Assembly: GCA_963575745.1 (NCBI GenBank)
Contig: CAUYUJ010006324.1
Span: forward strand, 1 to 55,000
Direction: 5' to 3'
Length of the DNA stretch: 55,000 nt
DNA from: Prorocentrum cordatum
Lineage: Eukaryota > Sar > Dinophyceae > Prorocentrales > Prorocentraceae
Part shown: positions 34,517 through 45,529 of the stretch, piece after piece
Numbering within the stretch: position 1 is the stretch's first letter
How the letters are laid out: every line of letters begins with the position of its first letter
Notes under the pieces: model-generated
What the model was told of the DNA's origin: nothing
Database searches by the model: none
Seen by the model: only the letters and a program-made list of their open reading frames with translations
Translations under genes and position numbers: made by a program

Positions 34517-35991
34517 GTGGGAGCCTGCCAGCGCAGGCGAGGGGCCCCCCGCGCGCGCCGAGACCAGCGCTCGGCCACGGCGCCTCCTCGCGAGGACGCC
34601 GCCCATCATCGAGCGCGACTTCGCCGTGCGGCGGATCGTGCCCTCCTGCACGCTTTGGCAGGGCGCAGCACGCCCCGATTGTTCGCGCAGCTGGAGGGCG
34701 CCGCCCGACGGTTACGAGGACACCACGGATCATCGCCAGGGAGGGTGGCGCCGCCTCCGACTTCGCAGCCGAGGATCCTCCGCGGCCCGAAGAAGCCTCA
34801 CTGGGGTTGCCCATCGTGCGGGTGCAGCACGAACTGGGCGTCGAGGGTCATTTGCCAGTGCGGCAAGAACGCCCCGCAGCACGTGCAGGTCAAGGCGAGG
34901 AAGGCTGACAAGGAGGCAGCTGCTGCAGCGAAGTCGCCAGCAACTCGAGCTGGAGGAGCTGGACTGCAGAATCCCAAGGTTGCCCCGTGGAACAAGGACT
35001 TTAAGAATATGGGGCAAGAGCTCAAGGAGACTAGGGCACTGCTGGCTGCCGCCCGCAAGACCTACGGCTCTCAGGCTCCTGCAGACTGCGACATGGACAT
35101 CGTCGATGAAGAGCCCTCGAAGGACGACAACTTCGCAAAGCGCACCGCGATCCAGGAGGATATCAACATCCACGAACGCATGTTCAAGGACCTCATCTCG
35201 CTCGGCCAGGAGGACGGCGAGATTGCCAAGCTCGCCAAGGTGGAGTTGGAGAAGCTCCGCGAGCAGATTAAACAGCTCAAGTTACCTGGGACAGCTCACA
35301 AGCAAGCGCTGCAGAAGCTGGAGCGCGCGCGTGGCCAGGTCACGAAGGGCAAGAAGGATATTGAGGACATGGAGAGGAAGCTCGCGCAGACGCAGAGCGA
35401 TAGCAATGTCAAGAAGGCGGCGGTCGAGGCCAAGGAGGCTGAGACGGTGGCGCTCGAGCAGCAGGTGGCCCAGCATGCGTCGAAGCTGCTTGGTGCAAAG
35501 GACGCGTTCGCGCCCCAGCTGCCTGGGGACCTCTTCGTCTTCGACACTGGGGATCCCGACTTCAGGGTGAGGGTGCCGATGCAGTGGCCATGCGCGGGTT
35601 TGTTGACCAGCTCGTGGCGAACCCCCACTGGGCGAAGGTGCAGTCAATGCTGCGGAAGAAGGCGCAGACCAAGTTCGAGCAGCAAGCTGATGCTGGTGCC
35701 CATGCTGATGGCGTCTGCCATGGCGGCAGCGGCAGCGCCAGCGGGAGCCGCCAAGGCGATGCTGGCGGACCCTGTGGCGCTGACCCCCTTGACCGAAGCA
35801 AGCGGCCCACAGATTTCCTGTTCGAAAAGGCGGAGATCGAGTCGCTCTGGGCCCACATGCGCAGCGCCGGGTCGGGCGAGATGTCTGTTACCAAAGACCA
35901 GTTCATGGAGATGGTGCAGAACGTCCAGAACACCAAGCACAGGAAACTCGCAGGAGGTGGCACAGCCAGGACTGGAGGGCCTGGTGGGTAG
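34517..35991 (+). pseudogene. LINE ORF1: zinc-finger coiled-coil protein, one frame break
   Basis: The frame is open from 34,517 with no ATG, so the true start is unknown and may lie in another frame. A Cys motif HWGCPSCGCSTNWASRVICQC (34,799-34,861; W-x-C-x2-C ... N-W ... C-x-C) resembles RanBP2-type zinc ribbons and is followed by a Lys/Ala-rich stretch. From about 35,000 to 35,510 a long charged coiled coil runs (LEKLREQIKQL, LEQQVAQHASKL). After GDLFVFDTGDPDF the sense continues one frame over (ADAVAMRGFVDQLVANPHW) to the TAG at 35,989-35,991, so one base was lost or gained near 35,560. LINE ORF1 proteins bind RNA and form trimers, and that is the likely role. Confidence 0.65.
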
Positions 35992-35992
35992 T

Positions 35993-38900
35993 ATGACCAG
36001 AGTGGCCCGAGTATCAGGGCTGCGGATATCTGAGTCCCAGACTGTGGCCCCTCCTCCCCCAACTGAGGCTGCAGGGTCACATGTCATTGAGATTGTCAAC
36101 CCCAATGCGGGCAAGTCGACGTCACAGAAGCGGCTGCAGACAACATCATCTCTCGTTGTCATGGCTCAGGAGATTGGCTATCATGACTGGGAGTGTGAAG
36201 CGCTGTGCACTTGGTCACAAGGGCACGGTTGGCAAGCTATTATCGTTCCTGGGGAAAAGAGCGGGGGGAAGATGGCCTCTGCTGGAGTTGCCGTGTTCGC
36301 ACGTCTTGGGTGGGGCTGCGCGGACCTGTCTATCCCGAGGGTGATTTGCAGGCGAGGCAAAGCAATACCCAGAGTAGTATTTCTTTTGGGTCCGAGCTGG
36401 TCCCCCATCGAGCTCAGCATGTTGCGATTGACGCGCCTGGGTGGCCTTCCTTCAACTTCTTCAATGTGCATCTATATATGGCGGAGGGAATGTCAGAAAG
36501 GAATGCCAAGATTCTGATGAATATAGGATTGGCTATGGCGGGACAACTTTCCCCTTGCATCATCGGAGGTGATTGGAATATGCCCGCGCTTGAGGTTGAA
36601 GAATCCACTTTCACAAAGCATGCGAATGTTGCTAGTGTCCAGCCTTCAGATGTAACATGCCGCACTGCGAAGGCCAGCGCCGCCATCGACTACTTTGCGA
36701 TGACGTCGGCTGCAGCACGGATGGCCGAGGAAATTCGAGTGGATCGTAGATGGCCGATAAAACCTCATCGGCCTGTCCTCGTGGAGATGACCACCATCGG
36801 GCATGGGCTGCAGTGCCTGACGTACACGGGCGGCCCGGAGATCGACGCAGCCATTGTTCAGGGGCCAATGTTACCTGAGCCCGATTGGGAAGCGGAGCGC
36901 TGCTATGCAGAGGCAGCTGTCGATATTGTTCTGAATGGAGAAGTTGATGCGGCATGGCATTTCCCAGGGCATGCCTGGGCTAAGTTCGCTACCAAGATGG
37001 GCGAGCGTCTATGTCATCTCACGGGTGCTAACAAGAAGGCCAGCGGCTACGCCAATACCGTCCGTCCGAAGTGGGTGGAATACGCATGCGAGGGGAAAGA
37101 TGCCGACGGAGTGCAGTGTATTGCTTACGGCTGGAAATGGTTCCAAGACGGGTTGCAGAATATTGCGACGCTCAAGGCCTCCAACTTTGTTGGCGACAAG
37201 GAAAAGGTGAGTGACGAGGTCCACGGTTTCAATGCGACACAATGCCCTGGTCAAGGCGCTGATCACCGACTGGATGCTACGGCGGCGCAAGCCCGACGAC
37301 TGTTATCGTCGGCGGCATCTTCGATTTCGGATATCAGCGGGCTGCTGGATGAAGCCGAGGAGGACGTGCACCTCGCCAAGCAGGCGGCTGATCGCGACAG
37401 CGCTGCGAGATGGAAGGAGTGGTGCGACGGCGCAAGCCAGAACGGAGCAGGCCGGCTACACCGCATCACGGCGTACAAGCACGCACAGGCCCCTACCGTC
37501 GTCACCGACAGGCGCAGCGCGTTCTCAGCGCACCCCCAGCGCATGGTCGAGGATATGGAGGACAAGCATGTGAAGCTGTGGAATGCGTCCTCTACGGCGC
37601 CTGTGGCATGGGTGCCTGACCGTTCAGCATTGGCTCGGGCTACTCCGAATCAGATCCGTCGGGCTTCATGTTCTTTTCCCACGAGGACATCGAGTAGCCT
37701 GGGCGGTTTTCACCCCTCTCACTTTCAGCACCTCAGCGACGCTGCACTCGGCGTACTTGGTTGCTTGTGGGAGGCCAGCGAACGGATCGGGCTTCTACCT
37801 CGACAGCTCACCTGGATGGTCATGCCCATGGAGCCAAAGAGCATGGGTGGGCACAGGCTCATCATCCTGTACTCGGCCAGCTATCGAGTATGGCAGCGTG
37901 CACGTCGGCCAGAGCTTAATGATCTGCAGAAGCACATCGAGAGGAAGTACTGGGGGGCTTCTTCAGGAAAAAGCGCTATAGACAGTGCGTGGCTTCTCGC
38001 GGCCAAGACGGAGGCCAGCAGGATGCAGTGTCGTCACACTGCCACGTTGATCGCTGACTACAGCAAGTACTACGAGACCATACCCCTGGACCTTGTGAGA
38101 GACGAGCTCATCAGGCTCGGAGCCTCGACTGCGCAGCTCAAGCTGGTCTACAACCAGTGGAAGGGGCCGCGTATCATTCGTCTTCGCACACACCACGGAG
38201 GCCGACCCTGTCATGCAGTTGACGGCCTCCCTGCTGGCGACGGCTATGCGGACGTAGTCATCAAGGCGCACGCGGTGGAAGAATACGACAGGTATGTATC
38301 CTTATTCCCCCTCGTGCGTTTCTCGTCCTACATCGACGACGCATCCCTCGGCTTGGAGAGCGGATCCAAGAAGATGGTAATTGAATTTGCGGCTGCTGCT
38401 GCTGAAGGGTTCAAGGCTACGGCGCAAAAACTGGGGGCCAAGCTGAATGACAAGTTCGCGGTCGTGGGGAGCTCTCAAGACATCACCGACGAGATTGTGC
38501 ACAGCTTAGAGTCGATGGCAAGGCTGGCACGAGGACCACGCCGTATCTCGGCACGGACTTCACTGGAGGTCGGGCGCGGGGGGGGGGCCCAAGACCAGAG
38601 GCAAGTACATGCAGAGACTCCATCATCACTCGCAGCGGCTTCGCAAGCTCCAGAAGTTCCGCCGTGCCATACCGACTCAGGCAACGGCCAGAGTTGGGCG
38701 GGTGTACCGCACAGGGGCGCGTCCTGCGCTCACGCACGGGGTCGAGGTGGACGGAGTCAACGACGGCGAGCTGGACAGGCCACGGACAAGCTGCCACAAG
38801 TACCAGAAACCGTGCCATGGAGGCGTGTCTGCTTGTGCAAAACTGGTCCTATTGGGGGGCCCTGCGATGAAGGAAGCTTTCGCCCCTGCTCTTCAATGGT

Positions 38901-40980
38901 GTCGCGCGCTGTGGACAGCGAAGGCCCAGCCTCACGTTTCGATTGTATCGACGGCGAGTTTACTCAGCTGGTGGAAAGCGGCAATTCAGGACGTCGGAGT
39001 GCTACCCAAATTGTCGATGACGAAGGGCCCCCTTCAACGGGCGGCCTTATCCACCCAGCGGGCAGGCTGGCGTCCAGCCACGGGGACAGAGTGGATAAAC
39101 CATGTCGGCGAGCAAGTTCGCTTTGACCAGCTCACTCCGCCGATGCTGATGAAGCTGTTGGAGGCGGGCCTGGTTCGCCAACATGAACTACGTCTTGGGC
39201 AGAAATGTTTTGATCAGGATAATGTACGAGTGTCTTTCGACTTCCTTCGTGCGCAGGCGAGGCCCACGAGTAGGAAGTATAATGCGCATCAGAACTTATG
39301 AATCAACACTTGTGCGGTCGCAGGTGCATGGACAAAGGCTCGAGCCAGATCCGGAGGGTACATCGCGGATGGGAAGTGTGTGTGTGCGGTGCCATGGACA
39401 CACTTGCGCACAGGCTAGCAGACTGCCCTCTTCCACATATTGCTGAAGCCAGACAAGCGGCAGACGTCGGACCTGAGCTTCTCCAGTGGATACGTGACAA
39501 TCCCGATGAACGGAAGCATCTGAGCGGCTGCTTCACCTTTCAGGATCAGGACATCCCTCCTATGAATGCTGGAGTGCAGGCTTGTGTCGTGGATGCCCAG
39601 GGCAACTATTCTCCCGCCGCCCCTGACACGATGGTGGCACATTACCTGGAGTTGGAGGTCGAGCTGGCCGAGTTCGCGATCGATGGTTCGTGCTCAAAAC
39701 CAGCTTTGGCAACGCTGCAGAGGGCTGGATGGGCAATTACCCTGCTTGATCCTGGTTCTGACGTGCCATTGTGCTCAATGTGCGCGCCTGTCCCCGCTAC
39801 GTTGCCACAGACGTCGGCGATGGCGGAGTGCCTTGCGTTGGCTTTCACCGGTCAAGCTGCTGATCGTCGCTGTTGGGCTTATGCGGTTTTCATGGGCACA
39901 GTCAACGCAGCGATGGCGCCTGCGGAAAGGCAGCTGGCAGTCAACTCCTTCTACGGCGGGGTCATGGCTTTCGCTCAGGAAATGGACGGGTACAGGCGCA
40001 TCGAGAATGTTGCGCACGTGAAGGCTCATCGATCGGGTGGGGAGTGCGTGCTGCTATCCCCCGAGATTCGCAGGCTCACAGATGCGAACGTGGTGGCCGA
40101 CAGGTTCGCACGCGCTGGAGCCGAGATGCATCCTCAGGTCGATCAAGCTTTGCAGAAGGCGATGGACGAGAGTCAGAAGCGAGTCAATGGCCTCGCCAAG
40201 CTAGTGGCTCACATTCTGCCGCATTATCCCAAGGACGAGGACCGCTGGAAGAGGGCGACCACGGGTTTCAAGAAGGTACGACGCACTCGCACGAAAGGGT
40301 GGCATCAGTGGGTTGACACTGATCTGGGGCAGCAATGCTCCCAATGCCTTCAGCTCAGGCGGCAAGGCGAGCATGATGAGTTCACAGGCTGCCGAGGCAC
40401 GCCGACCTTCCTGGTGGATTTCCTCAAGGCGCCGTTCGGCCACAAGCTGATTGCCGTCAACCAGAGAGGGGACCTCACCTCAATCAGCGGAGGCGCAGTT
40501 TTCGCGCGCGTTGGATGCGGAGCATGGGCACAGCAACGGAGGAAGCTCAAGCTGCGATCCGTATGTGTGGCACCAACAGCAAGGGGGGCTGAGGTTCTAT
40601 ATAACTTGCGGCAAGGAGTGGGTCCTCACAAAAAGCTTGCCAAGTAGATCGATGCCACCGTCCAGCTCAAGAGGATAGCGCGCGAGGAGGCCCAGCCTGT
40701 CACTGTCACCACCTCCATCAAGCGTGCTGATCCTGAGGGCCCCTATACTTTCGAGGTTCGGATGGCGGCCCTGCATGAGCGAATCAAGCAGAAGGAGCTT
40801 GAGAAGCAGAGACTGGAGGATGAGCGCAATGCCTTCCTCGGTCGAAGTTCGACTGCGAGATTGATTGAGAAGAAGGCCAGGCCAGTTCGTGCTGGTGGGG
40901 CCGCAGGGGACGTCGACGCGCAATTGGTCTCCTGGGGAGGCCGAATGACGACCAGTGCCGCATGCTGGTCCGTTTCGTGA
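35993..40980 (+). pseudogene. LINE ORF2: endonuclease-reverse transcriptase-RNase H, several breaks
   Basis: It starts at the ATG two bases after the ORF1 TAG. The endonuclease has VVMAQEIGYHDWE (about 36,157), then after a frame break FNVHLYM, IIGGDWNMP (about 36,560) and AAIDYFAM (about 36,687). The reverse transcriptase has motif A LIADYSKYYETIP (Asp 38,056), motif B GLPAGDGYADV and motif C SYIDDASLG (38,326-38,352). After the G10 break (38,578-38,587) the connection domain continues to about 39,285. Another shift leads to a zinc motif (CVCGAMDTLAHRLADC, about 39,382-39,429). An RNase H-like domain follows with AIDGS, AMAECLAL and an ADRFARAG end, but no obvious third Asp. TAG at 40,645 is followed by 111 more in-frame coiled-coil codons to 40,980, so the original protein was probably longer. 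Four frame defects make this copy inactive unless some are assembly errors. Confidence 0.75.
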
Positions 40981-41145
40981 ACTTCGAGTTCCCGTTCTGG
41001 CACGGCGAGTTCGCGCGCCACGCTGCCTGCGCTGCGGCCATCTCGGTGCTCCTGAGGCAGTCCCAGCTTTACCTTTACTGGGGAAGAGCTGCGCGGGCGG
41101 CGGCCGCCGCCGCCCGTCGGATCCCAGGACGTGGGTTTCGCGCTT

Positions 41146-41147
<2 letters not shown>

Positions 41148-41221
<74 letters not shown>

Positions 41222-41243
41222 TCTCTCTCTCTCTCTCTCTCTA
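41148..41243. repeat. CT dinucleotide microsatellite
   Basis: A near-pure (CT)n tract of about 95 bases, followed by CTCCTCCTCCTCCTTCC. Together they make a long pyrimidine tract directly upstream of the spliced-leader relic, the expected place for a trans-splice acceptor tract. Confidence 0.95.
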
Positions 41244-41266
41244 TGTCTATCTCCTCCTCCTCCTTC

Positions 41267-41287
41267 CCGTAGCCATTTTGGCTCAAG
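41267..41287 (+). other. Dinoflagellate spliced-leader relic, perfect
   Basis: CCGTAGCCATTTT followed by GGCTCAAG matches bases 2-22 of the conserved dinoflagellate spliced leader exactly. The preceding base is C, where the leader has A, G or T. A genomic leader copy next to an ORF is the known mark of an mRNA that was trans-spliced, reverse transcribed and reintegrated. The SL RNA gene itself is not here, because the leader is not followed by its GT donor and intron part. Confidence 0.9.
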
Positions 41288-41297
41288 CCACTTGGGC

Positions 41298-42673
41298 ATG
41301 AGTCGGCCGCGGCGGCGCCCCCCGTGCGGAAGGGCTTTGGTTGCCATGTCCGGCAGCTTGCCGCCTGCTGCACAAGCGGTCTTCGGCGCGGTGCTCGGCT
41401 GCTCCCAGGCTGGGCTTTCCGGGGATGCGTTGCAGGCGGCCGTCGCGGCGGCCGCGCGCGGTGCAGTGCAAGGGGCTGTGGCTCGCGGCCAAGTTTCGCA
41501 AGACGCTGGCGAGGGAGGCGCGCCGCCCCCCGCCGCGTCGCCGGTTGAGACGGCCCCCGTCCCCATGGAGGTCCTACTGCGCGAGGTCCAGGCATGCGCG
41601 GGCCTCGCGGCGAAGCCCAGCGTGTCGGAGGCCAAGGCTTTTCTTCGTGGGCGCGGCGCGGCCGCGCTCGCTTCGCGGCCCGGGAAGGTCTCGCAGCTGC
41701 GCAACACGGCGGGGCACCCCGACGTGTCGCTGTGCCAGGACATCCACGAGGCGTTCGTGGGGTCCGTCAAGGTTGACGCGAACAGCCCCTGGTCGCACGG
41801 CGTGGAGAGCTACGGCATATCCTCCTACATGGAGTCGGGGGAGGAGGAGCTGGCGTTCAAGGAGGAGCAATTCGGCAACATCCCGGCTTTCCCGCTGCTG
41901 GTCGACAGCGGGGCGGGCATGGGGGAGTCCCGTTGGGGCACAGCGCCGCGGTCGAGGATGGATCCTGTGACAAGGTCCTGGGGGCCATCGCTGACATTGA
42001 GGACATCGCCATGACTCTGCGGGCGGACGTCCTGGGCATCGTTGGCGTTGTGGCACCGCTCGTGGACAGCGGCCACATGGAGCCGCACATGGATAAGTCC
42101 GTGGCCGTGCCCATGGTCCACGCGCAGGAGGCGCACTACGTGGAGAAGATCGAGGAGGTGCCCCAGGCCCTCCAGGAGAGGGGCGTGGAGGTGCCTGAGG
42201 ACCCAGTGCCGGAGTTGCACTGCGTTGAGAAGGTCCTGGAGGATGACGGCATTCGTAAGGCCGTCAAGTGCGAGAAGCTGCTGCAGACAACCGTGGAGGT
42301 GCAGGACGAGCAGATCTTGAAGCATAATGGGAAGATCAGCGAGGCGTCGCACTCCCTGGAGCAGGATGTCATGCCCAAACAGCAGCAGCAGCAGGTGGAG
42401 TGCGAGGCGGTCGAGGACGCCTCGGACTCGTGCGGCCTGGACGCGGACGAGGAGGAGGCAGACGAATATTGCCCTCTCGAGGACGCGGGCGGCACCAAGG
42501 TGGAGAAAGGCGTTCTCCCATGTGCGTGTGTGTGCCGTGAGCTGCTCGCCGTAATGCGTGAGATCAACCCTGATGTGAGCGATGGGGCGCTCGACGCGTT
42601 TGCGTGCTTGAGCCAGGAGTCGCAACAGGGTCTCCTAGAGAAGTACAGGTGTGCTCTCGCCGCCGCTGCCTAG
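41298..42673 (+). CDS. Spliced-leader-tagged gene of unknown function, one frame break
   Basis: The ATG lies 10 bases after the leader relic. The first frame runs to about 41,925, then sense continues in another frame from about 41,933 to the TAA/TAG-type end at 42,673, giving about 458 residues. The break lies in GGGCATGGGGGAG, a G-run, so a one-base loss or assembly error is likely. N-terminus: Ala-rich helices (FGAVLGCSQAGLSGDALQAA). Middle: VSLCQDIHEAFVGSVKVD and a GVESYGISSYMESGEEEL segment. C-terminus: acidic, with an MPKQQQQQVE tract, a Cys-rich CACVCREL and a final helix. I do not recognise the family. With the upstream leader relic and no introns seen, a retroposed gene copy is the best reading. 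Confidence 0.55.
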
Positions 42674-43020
42674 GCGGCCGTGGCGGTGCGTGAGCCTCTT
42701 TGCTGTGCGTCGGGCGCGCTGTTGAGGGAGTGGCTTCGGTGGTCTTCCTGCGCGTGGCAGGAGGCACAGCCTGGAGAATAGCGGTGTGCGCGGTCCCAGG
42801 TGATGCTGCATACCTCTCAGGGAGTGGCTACGGTGGTCTTCTCTCGTCTGGAGGGAGGCGCGGACTGGAGGGTAGCGCGAGCAGCGCAGCCCCAGGTGAC
42901 GCCGCATACCTGCGTCTCGAGCCTTTCGCCAGCAGCGCGTGCTCGAGCATTGTTCTGTCTCTCTTTTCGGGCTGTTCCCTCCAGCCTCGACTGTCTTGAG
43001 GCGCCGTCCCATCCCATCCC
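42674..43020. repeat. Two tandem ~94 bp repeats and flanking sequence
   Basis: GGGAGTGGCT-CGGTGGTCTT begins at 42,726 and again at 42,820. The two copies share CCCAGGTGA-GC-GCATACCT. The remainder is unassigned 3' flank of the preceding gene. Confidence 0.7.
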
Positions 43021-43300
43021 ATCCTCCTCCTCCTCCCCCTCCTCCTCCTCCTCCTCCTCCTCCTCCTCCTTCTCCTCATCCTCCTCCTCCTCTTCCTCCT
43101 CCTCCTCCTCCTTTGCTCCTCCTTTGCTGCTGCTCCTCCTCCTCCTCCTCCTCCTCCTCTCTCCTCCTCCTCCCCTCCTCCTCCTCCTCCTCCTCCCCTC
43201 CCCCTCCCCTTCCCCCTCCTCCTCCACCTCCTCCTTCTCCTCCTCTTCCTCCTCCTCCTCCTCCTCCTCCTCCTCCTCCTCCTCCCTCCTCGCCCTCCCC
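43021..43300. repeat. Long TCC microsatellite
   Basis: About 280 bp of interrupted (TCC)n. Another such tract is at 43,738-43,855. No gene. Confidence 0.95.
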
Positions 43301-43504
43301 TCCTCGGGTCGCCTACAGCCCTGGGGGGAACCGTCCAACCGTCCCCCGTCTCCCCCTGCAGCAGAGAAAACACGACTCCCCGCCGCGACCTCGCGACGCT
43401 CCAGGGCCCTCTTGTCGGTGAGCCTCACACCCCCGATTTCTTCGGAGGCCCCGCGGTGGGGTGGCCCGCGCAGGACGCGCAGATGGAGGAATAGATTTTG
43501 CGGA

Positions 43505-44570
43505 GACATGAACTTTCGAAAAACCGCGCGGATGTTTTGAATCTGCGCTGGACCTCCCTGGAGGCGCCTCTGGCGTTGCCCCTGGCGCGCTTTCCGCGCC
43601 AGGGAGGGAGGTCCCTGCGCCGATTCAAGAAATCCGCGCGGACCTCCGAACCTTCTGGTTATGTGCGTTTGATTTTTGGAAGCCCTGGCGCGCAGATCCA
43701 AGAGATCCGCGCGAAACAAAAGTACTGATCTTGGCCTTTTCCTTCTCCTTTTCCTCCTCCTTTTCCTCCTCCTCCTCCTCCTCCACCTCCTCCCCCTCCT
43801 CGTTCTCCTCCTCCTCCTCCTCCTCCTCTTCCCGCTGCTCCTCCACCCCTTTCTTCTAAACCATCCAAGACCCGGCAGATCCGCAGAAGCATCAAATTTC
43901 GGAGGTCCGCGCGGATGTTCTTCGGCGGCGAGCGAGGGGGGGAAGTGAGAAGGAAAAGGCCTTCTCAGAAGGCGGCAGGACTTCTCGGAAACCATCGCGC
44001 CTTCTGAGAGGTTTTTGTTGGTCTCCAGGGAAGTCTCGGAAAACTTGTCCGAAGGCCAGGGGATCTCCGAGCCTTCTGAGAAGGCCCGCCCCTTATCACT
44101 TCCCCCACGCGCTCGCCGTCAATTTCTGGATCGGCGCAGGGGCCCCCCTCCCTGGCGCGCAACGCGCGCCGGGGGCGGCGCCGGAGGCGCTATCAGGGAG
44201 GTCCAGCGCAGATCCAAGAAACGCGCGCCCGTGTCTGGAGGAAGAGCAGCTGTATGGGCAGAAGGTTCTGGATGTCCGCGATGACTTCTTGGGGATCGGC
44301 GCAGTGACCTCCCTCGCTGGCACGCGCAGAGCGCGCCAGGGGCGGCGCCTAGGAAGGTCCGGCGCAGAGCCAAGAAGTGCGCGCCTGGGCCTCCAAGAAG
44401 AAAGCGTACATGAGCATACGTTTCGGAGGTCCGCGCGGATTTCTCGAATCGGCGCAGGGACCCTCCCTGGCGTGCGGAGCGCGCCAGGGGCGGCGCCGGT
44501 GGGGAGGTCCAGCGCAGATTCAAGAAGTCCGCGCCCAGGCGTAGAGCAAAAACATGCATAAAAGCAAAGT
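43505..44570. repeat. Array of GGAGGTCCGCGCGG / CCTGGCGCGC palindromic repeats
   Basis: At least four imperfect palindromic units (about 43,505-43,720, 43,895-43,925 partial, 44,115-44,240, 44,275-44,400 and 44,420-44,545). Each pairs a CCTCCCTGGCGCG arm with a CGCGCCAGGGGCGGCGCC arm around a short loop, flanked by GCGCAGATTCAAGAA or its complement. A TCC tract (43,738-43,855) and a CCTTCTGAGAAGG-rich stretch (43,950-44,090) are interposed. An isolated copy is at 30,225-30,376. Non-coding. Confidence 0.75.
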
Positions 44571-45010
44571 TTCGAAGTTCATATGACTTCGGGAGACTCG
44601 ATATTGAAATTCGCACGAAGTCGCAGGTTTCAGACGGATTCTGGCATGCGATTGCAACGACGCGCGCCTGTGGTTTTTGTTTAATGTGTTGCAGGGCTGT
44701 GTTGGAAATAAATGATTTTTGATAAACGAGCGTGCGCGCATATTTTGAGGGAGAGGGAGTTTCTGTGGAACTCACGTCATCCTGACCCCCGGCGCGCGAG
44801 GCAATGGCCCCGCCGACCGCCCCTCCTGTTCCGTTTCAGGCGAGATCCGGGAAATCCGGCAAATGCGGCGACGAATTCCAAACTGGTGCCCTCGCGTGGG
44901 ACCGCGCCCGGAGCCTTCCCAAGAAGGCCCTCACAGGCCCCCGTGTTCCGTTTCAGGCGAGATCGGGGAAATCCGGGAAAGCCCGCGAATCCGGCAATTC
45001 CTGTCAGGGA
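44571..45010. other. Unassigned sequence with a 120 bp duplication
   Basis: GTTCCGTTTCAGGCGAGATC occurs at about 44,828 and 44,948 with similar following sequence, so a ~120 bp segment is duplicated in tandem. Each copy ends its pyrimidine tract in TTTCAGG, like a splice acceptor. The A+T-rich part at 44,571-44,720 shows no gene. Confidence 0.45.
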
Positions 45011-45440
45011 TGAGGGGGGGCTTCTCGGATCTTCTCGGGGCCCTCTTGGGGGCATGCTGGGGGTCTCGGGGGCACATCCGTGTCCGGCTCGTTGGAGTTT
45101 CTCGGGTCCCTCCCGAGGGTTTTCGATCGCCTGTTCGAGGTCTTGGGGGCCCCCTTGGGCTTTGGGGGGCCCGTCGGGGGCGTCTTGGGCTTTCAGAAGC
45201 CCCGCAGGGCGAACGGGAAAATGATTGTGAAAGCCTTAAGGCCAGTGCCGCCAACCCACAAGGACGACGACGACGACGACGACGACGACCACGACGACGA
45301 GGACAACGACGAGCTGATGACCCTGACATCGAGGGAGGAGGAGGGGGAGGAGAAGGAGGAGGAGGAGGAGGAGGAGGAGGCGTGTTGGGCCTTCAGAAGG
45401 CCCACAGGGCGAACGCGAAAATGATTCAACAAACTTTGGC
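45011..45440. repeat. CTTGG-type minisatellite and a simple-repeat insertion between 45 bp direct repeats
   Basis: About 45,011-45,185 is CTCGGGGGC/CTTGGGGGC minisatellite. TTCAGAAG-CCC-CAGGGCGAACG words at about 45,190 and 45,390 are two copies of a ~45 bp segment. They flank 150 bp that include a (GAC)n tract (45,262-45,300) and a (GGA)n tract (45,335-45,380). Confidence 0.7.
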
Positions 45441-45529
45441 GAATACGTAGCACCCCGCAATTGCGGATAAGAGAGAGGGGGCGAGCGCGGGCGACGCGGG
45501 CGTCGAGCCGGCGGACCTCGCGAGCCTGG

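Larger units (their letters stand above)
34490..40980 (+). mobile_element. Non-LTR (LINE-type) retrotransposon, degraded
   Basis: A two-ORF element. ORF1 carries a Cys-rich zinc-finger-like motif and a long coiled coil. ORF2 has, in order, an AP-type endonuclease, a reverse transcriptase (YIDD), a CCHC-like zinc-binding motif and an RNase H-like domain. ORF2 begins two bases after the ORF1 stop. There are frame breaks at about 35,560, 36,310, 38,578-38,587 (a run of 10 G) and 39,290, and an in-frame TAG at 40,645. No poly(A) tail or target duplication could be located. The limits given are those of the coding region, and the true ends are unknown. Confidence 0.8.

Noticed and set aside
43021-43300. 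Ser/Pro/Leu-rich proteins from TCC tracts
   Set aside because: Microsatellite translation. Every frame and the complementary strand (Glu/Arg/Gly) are open.
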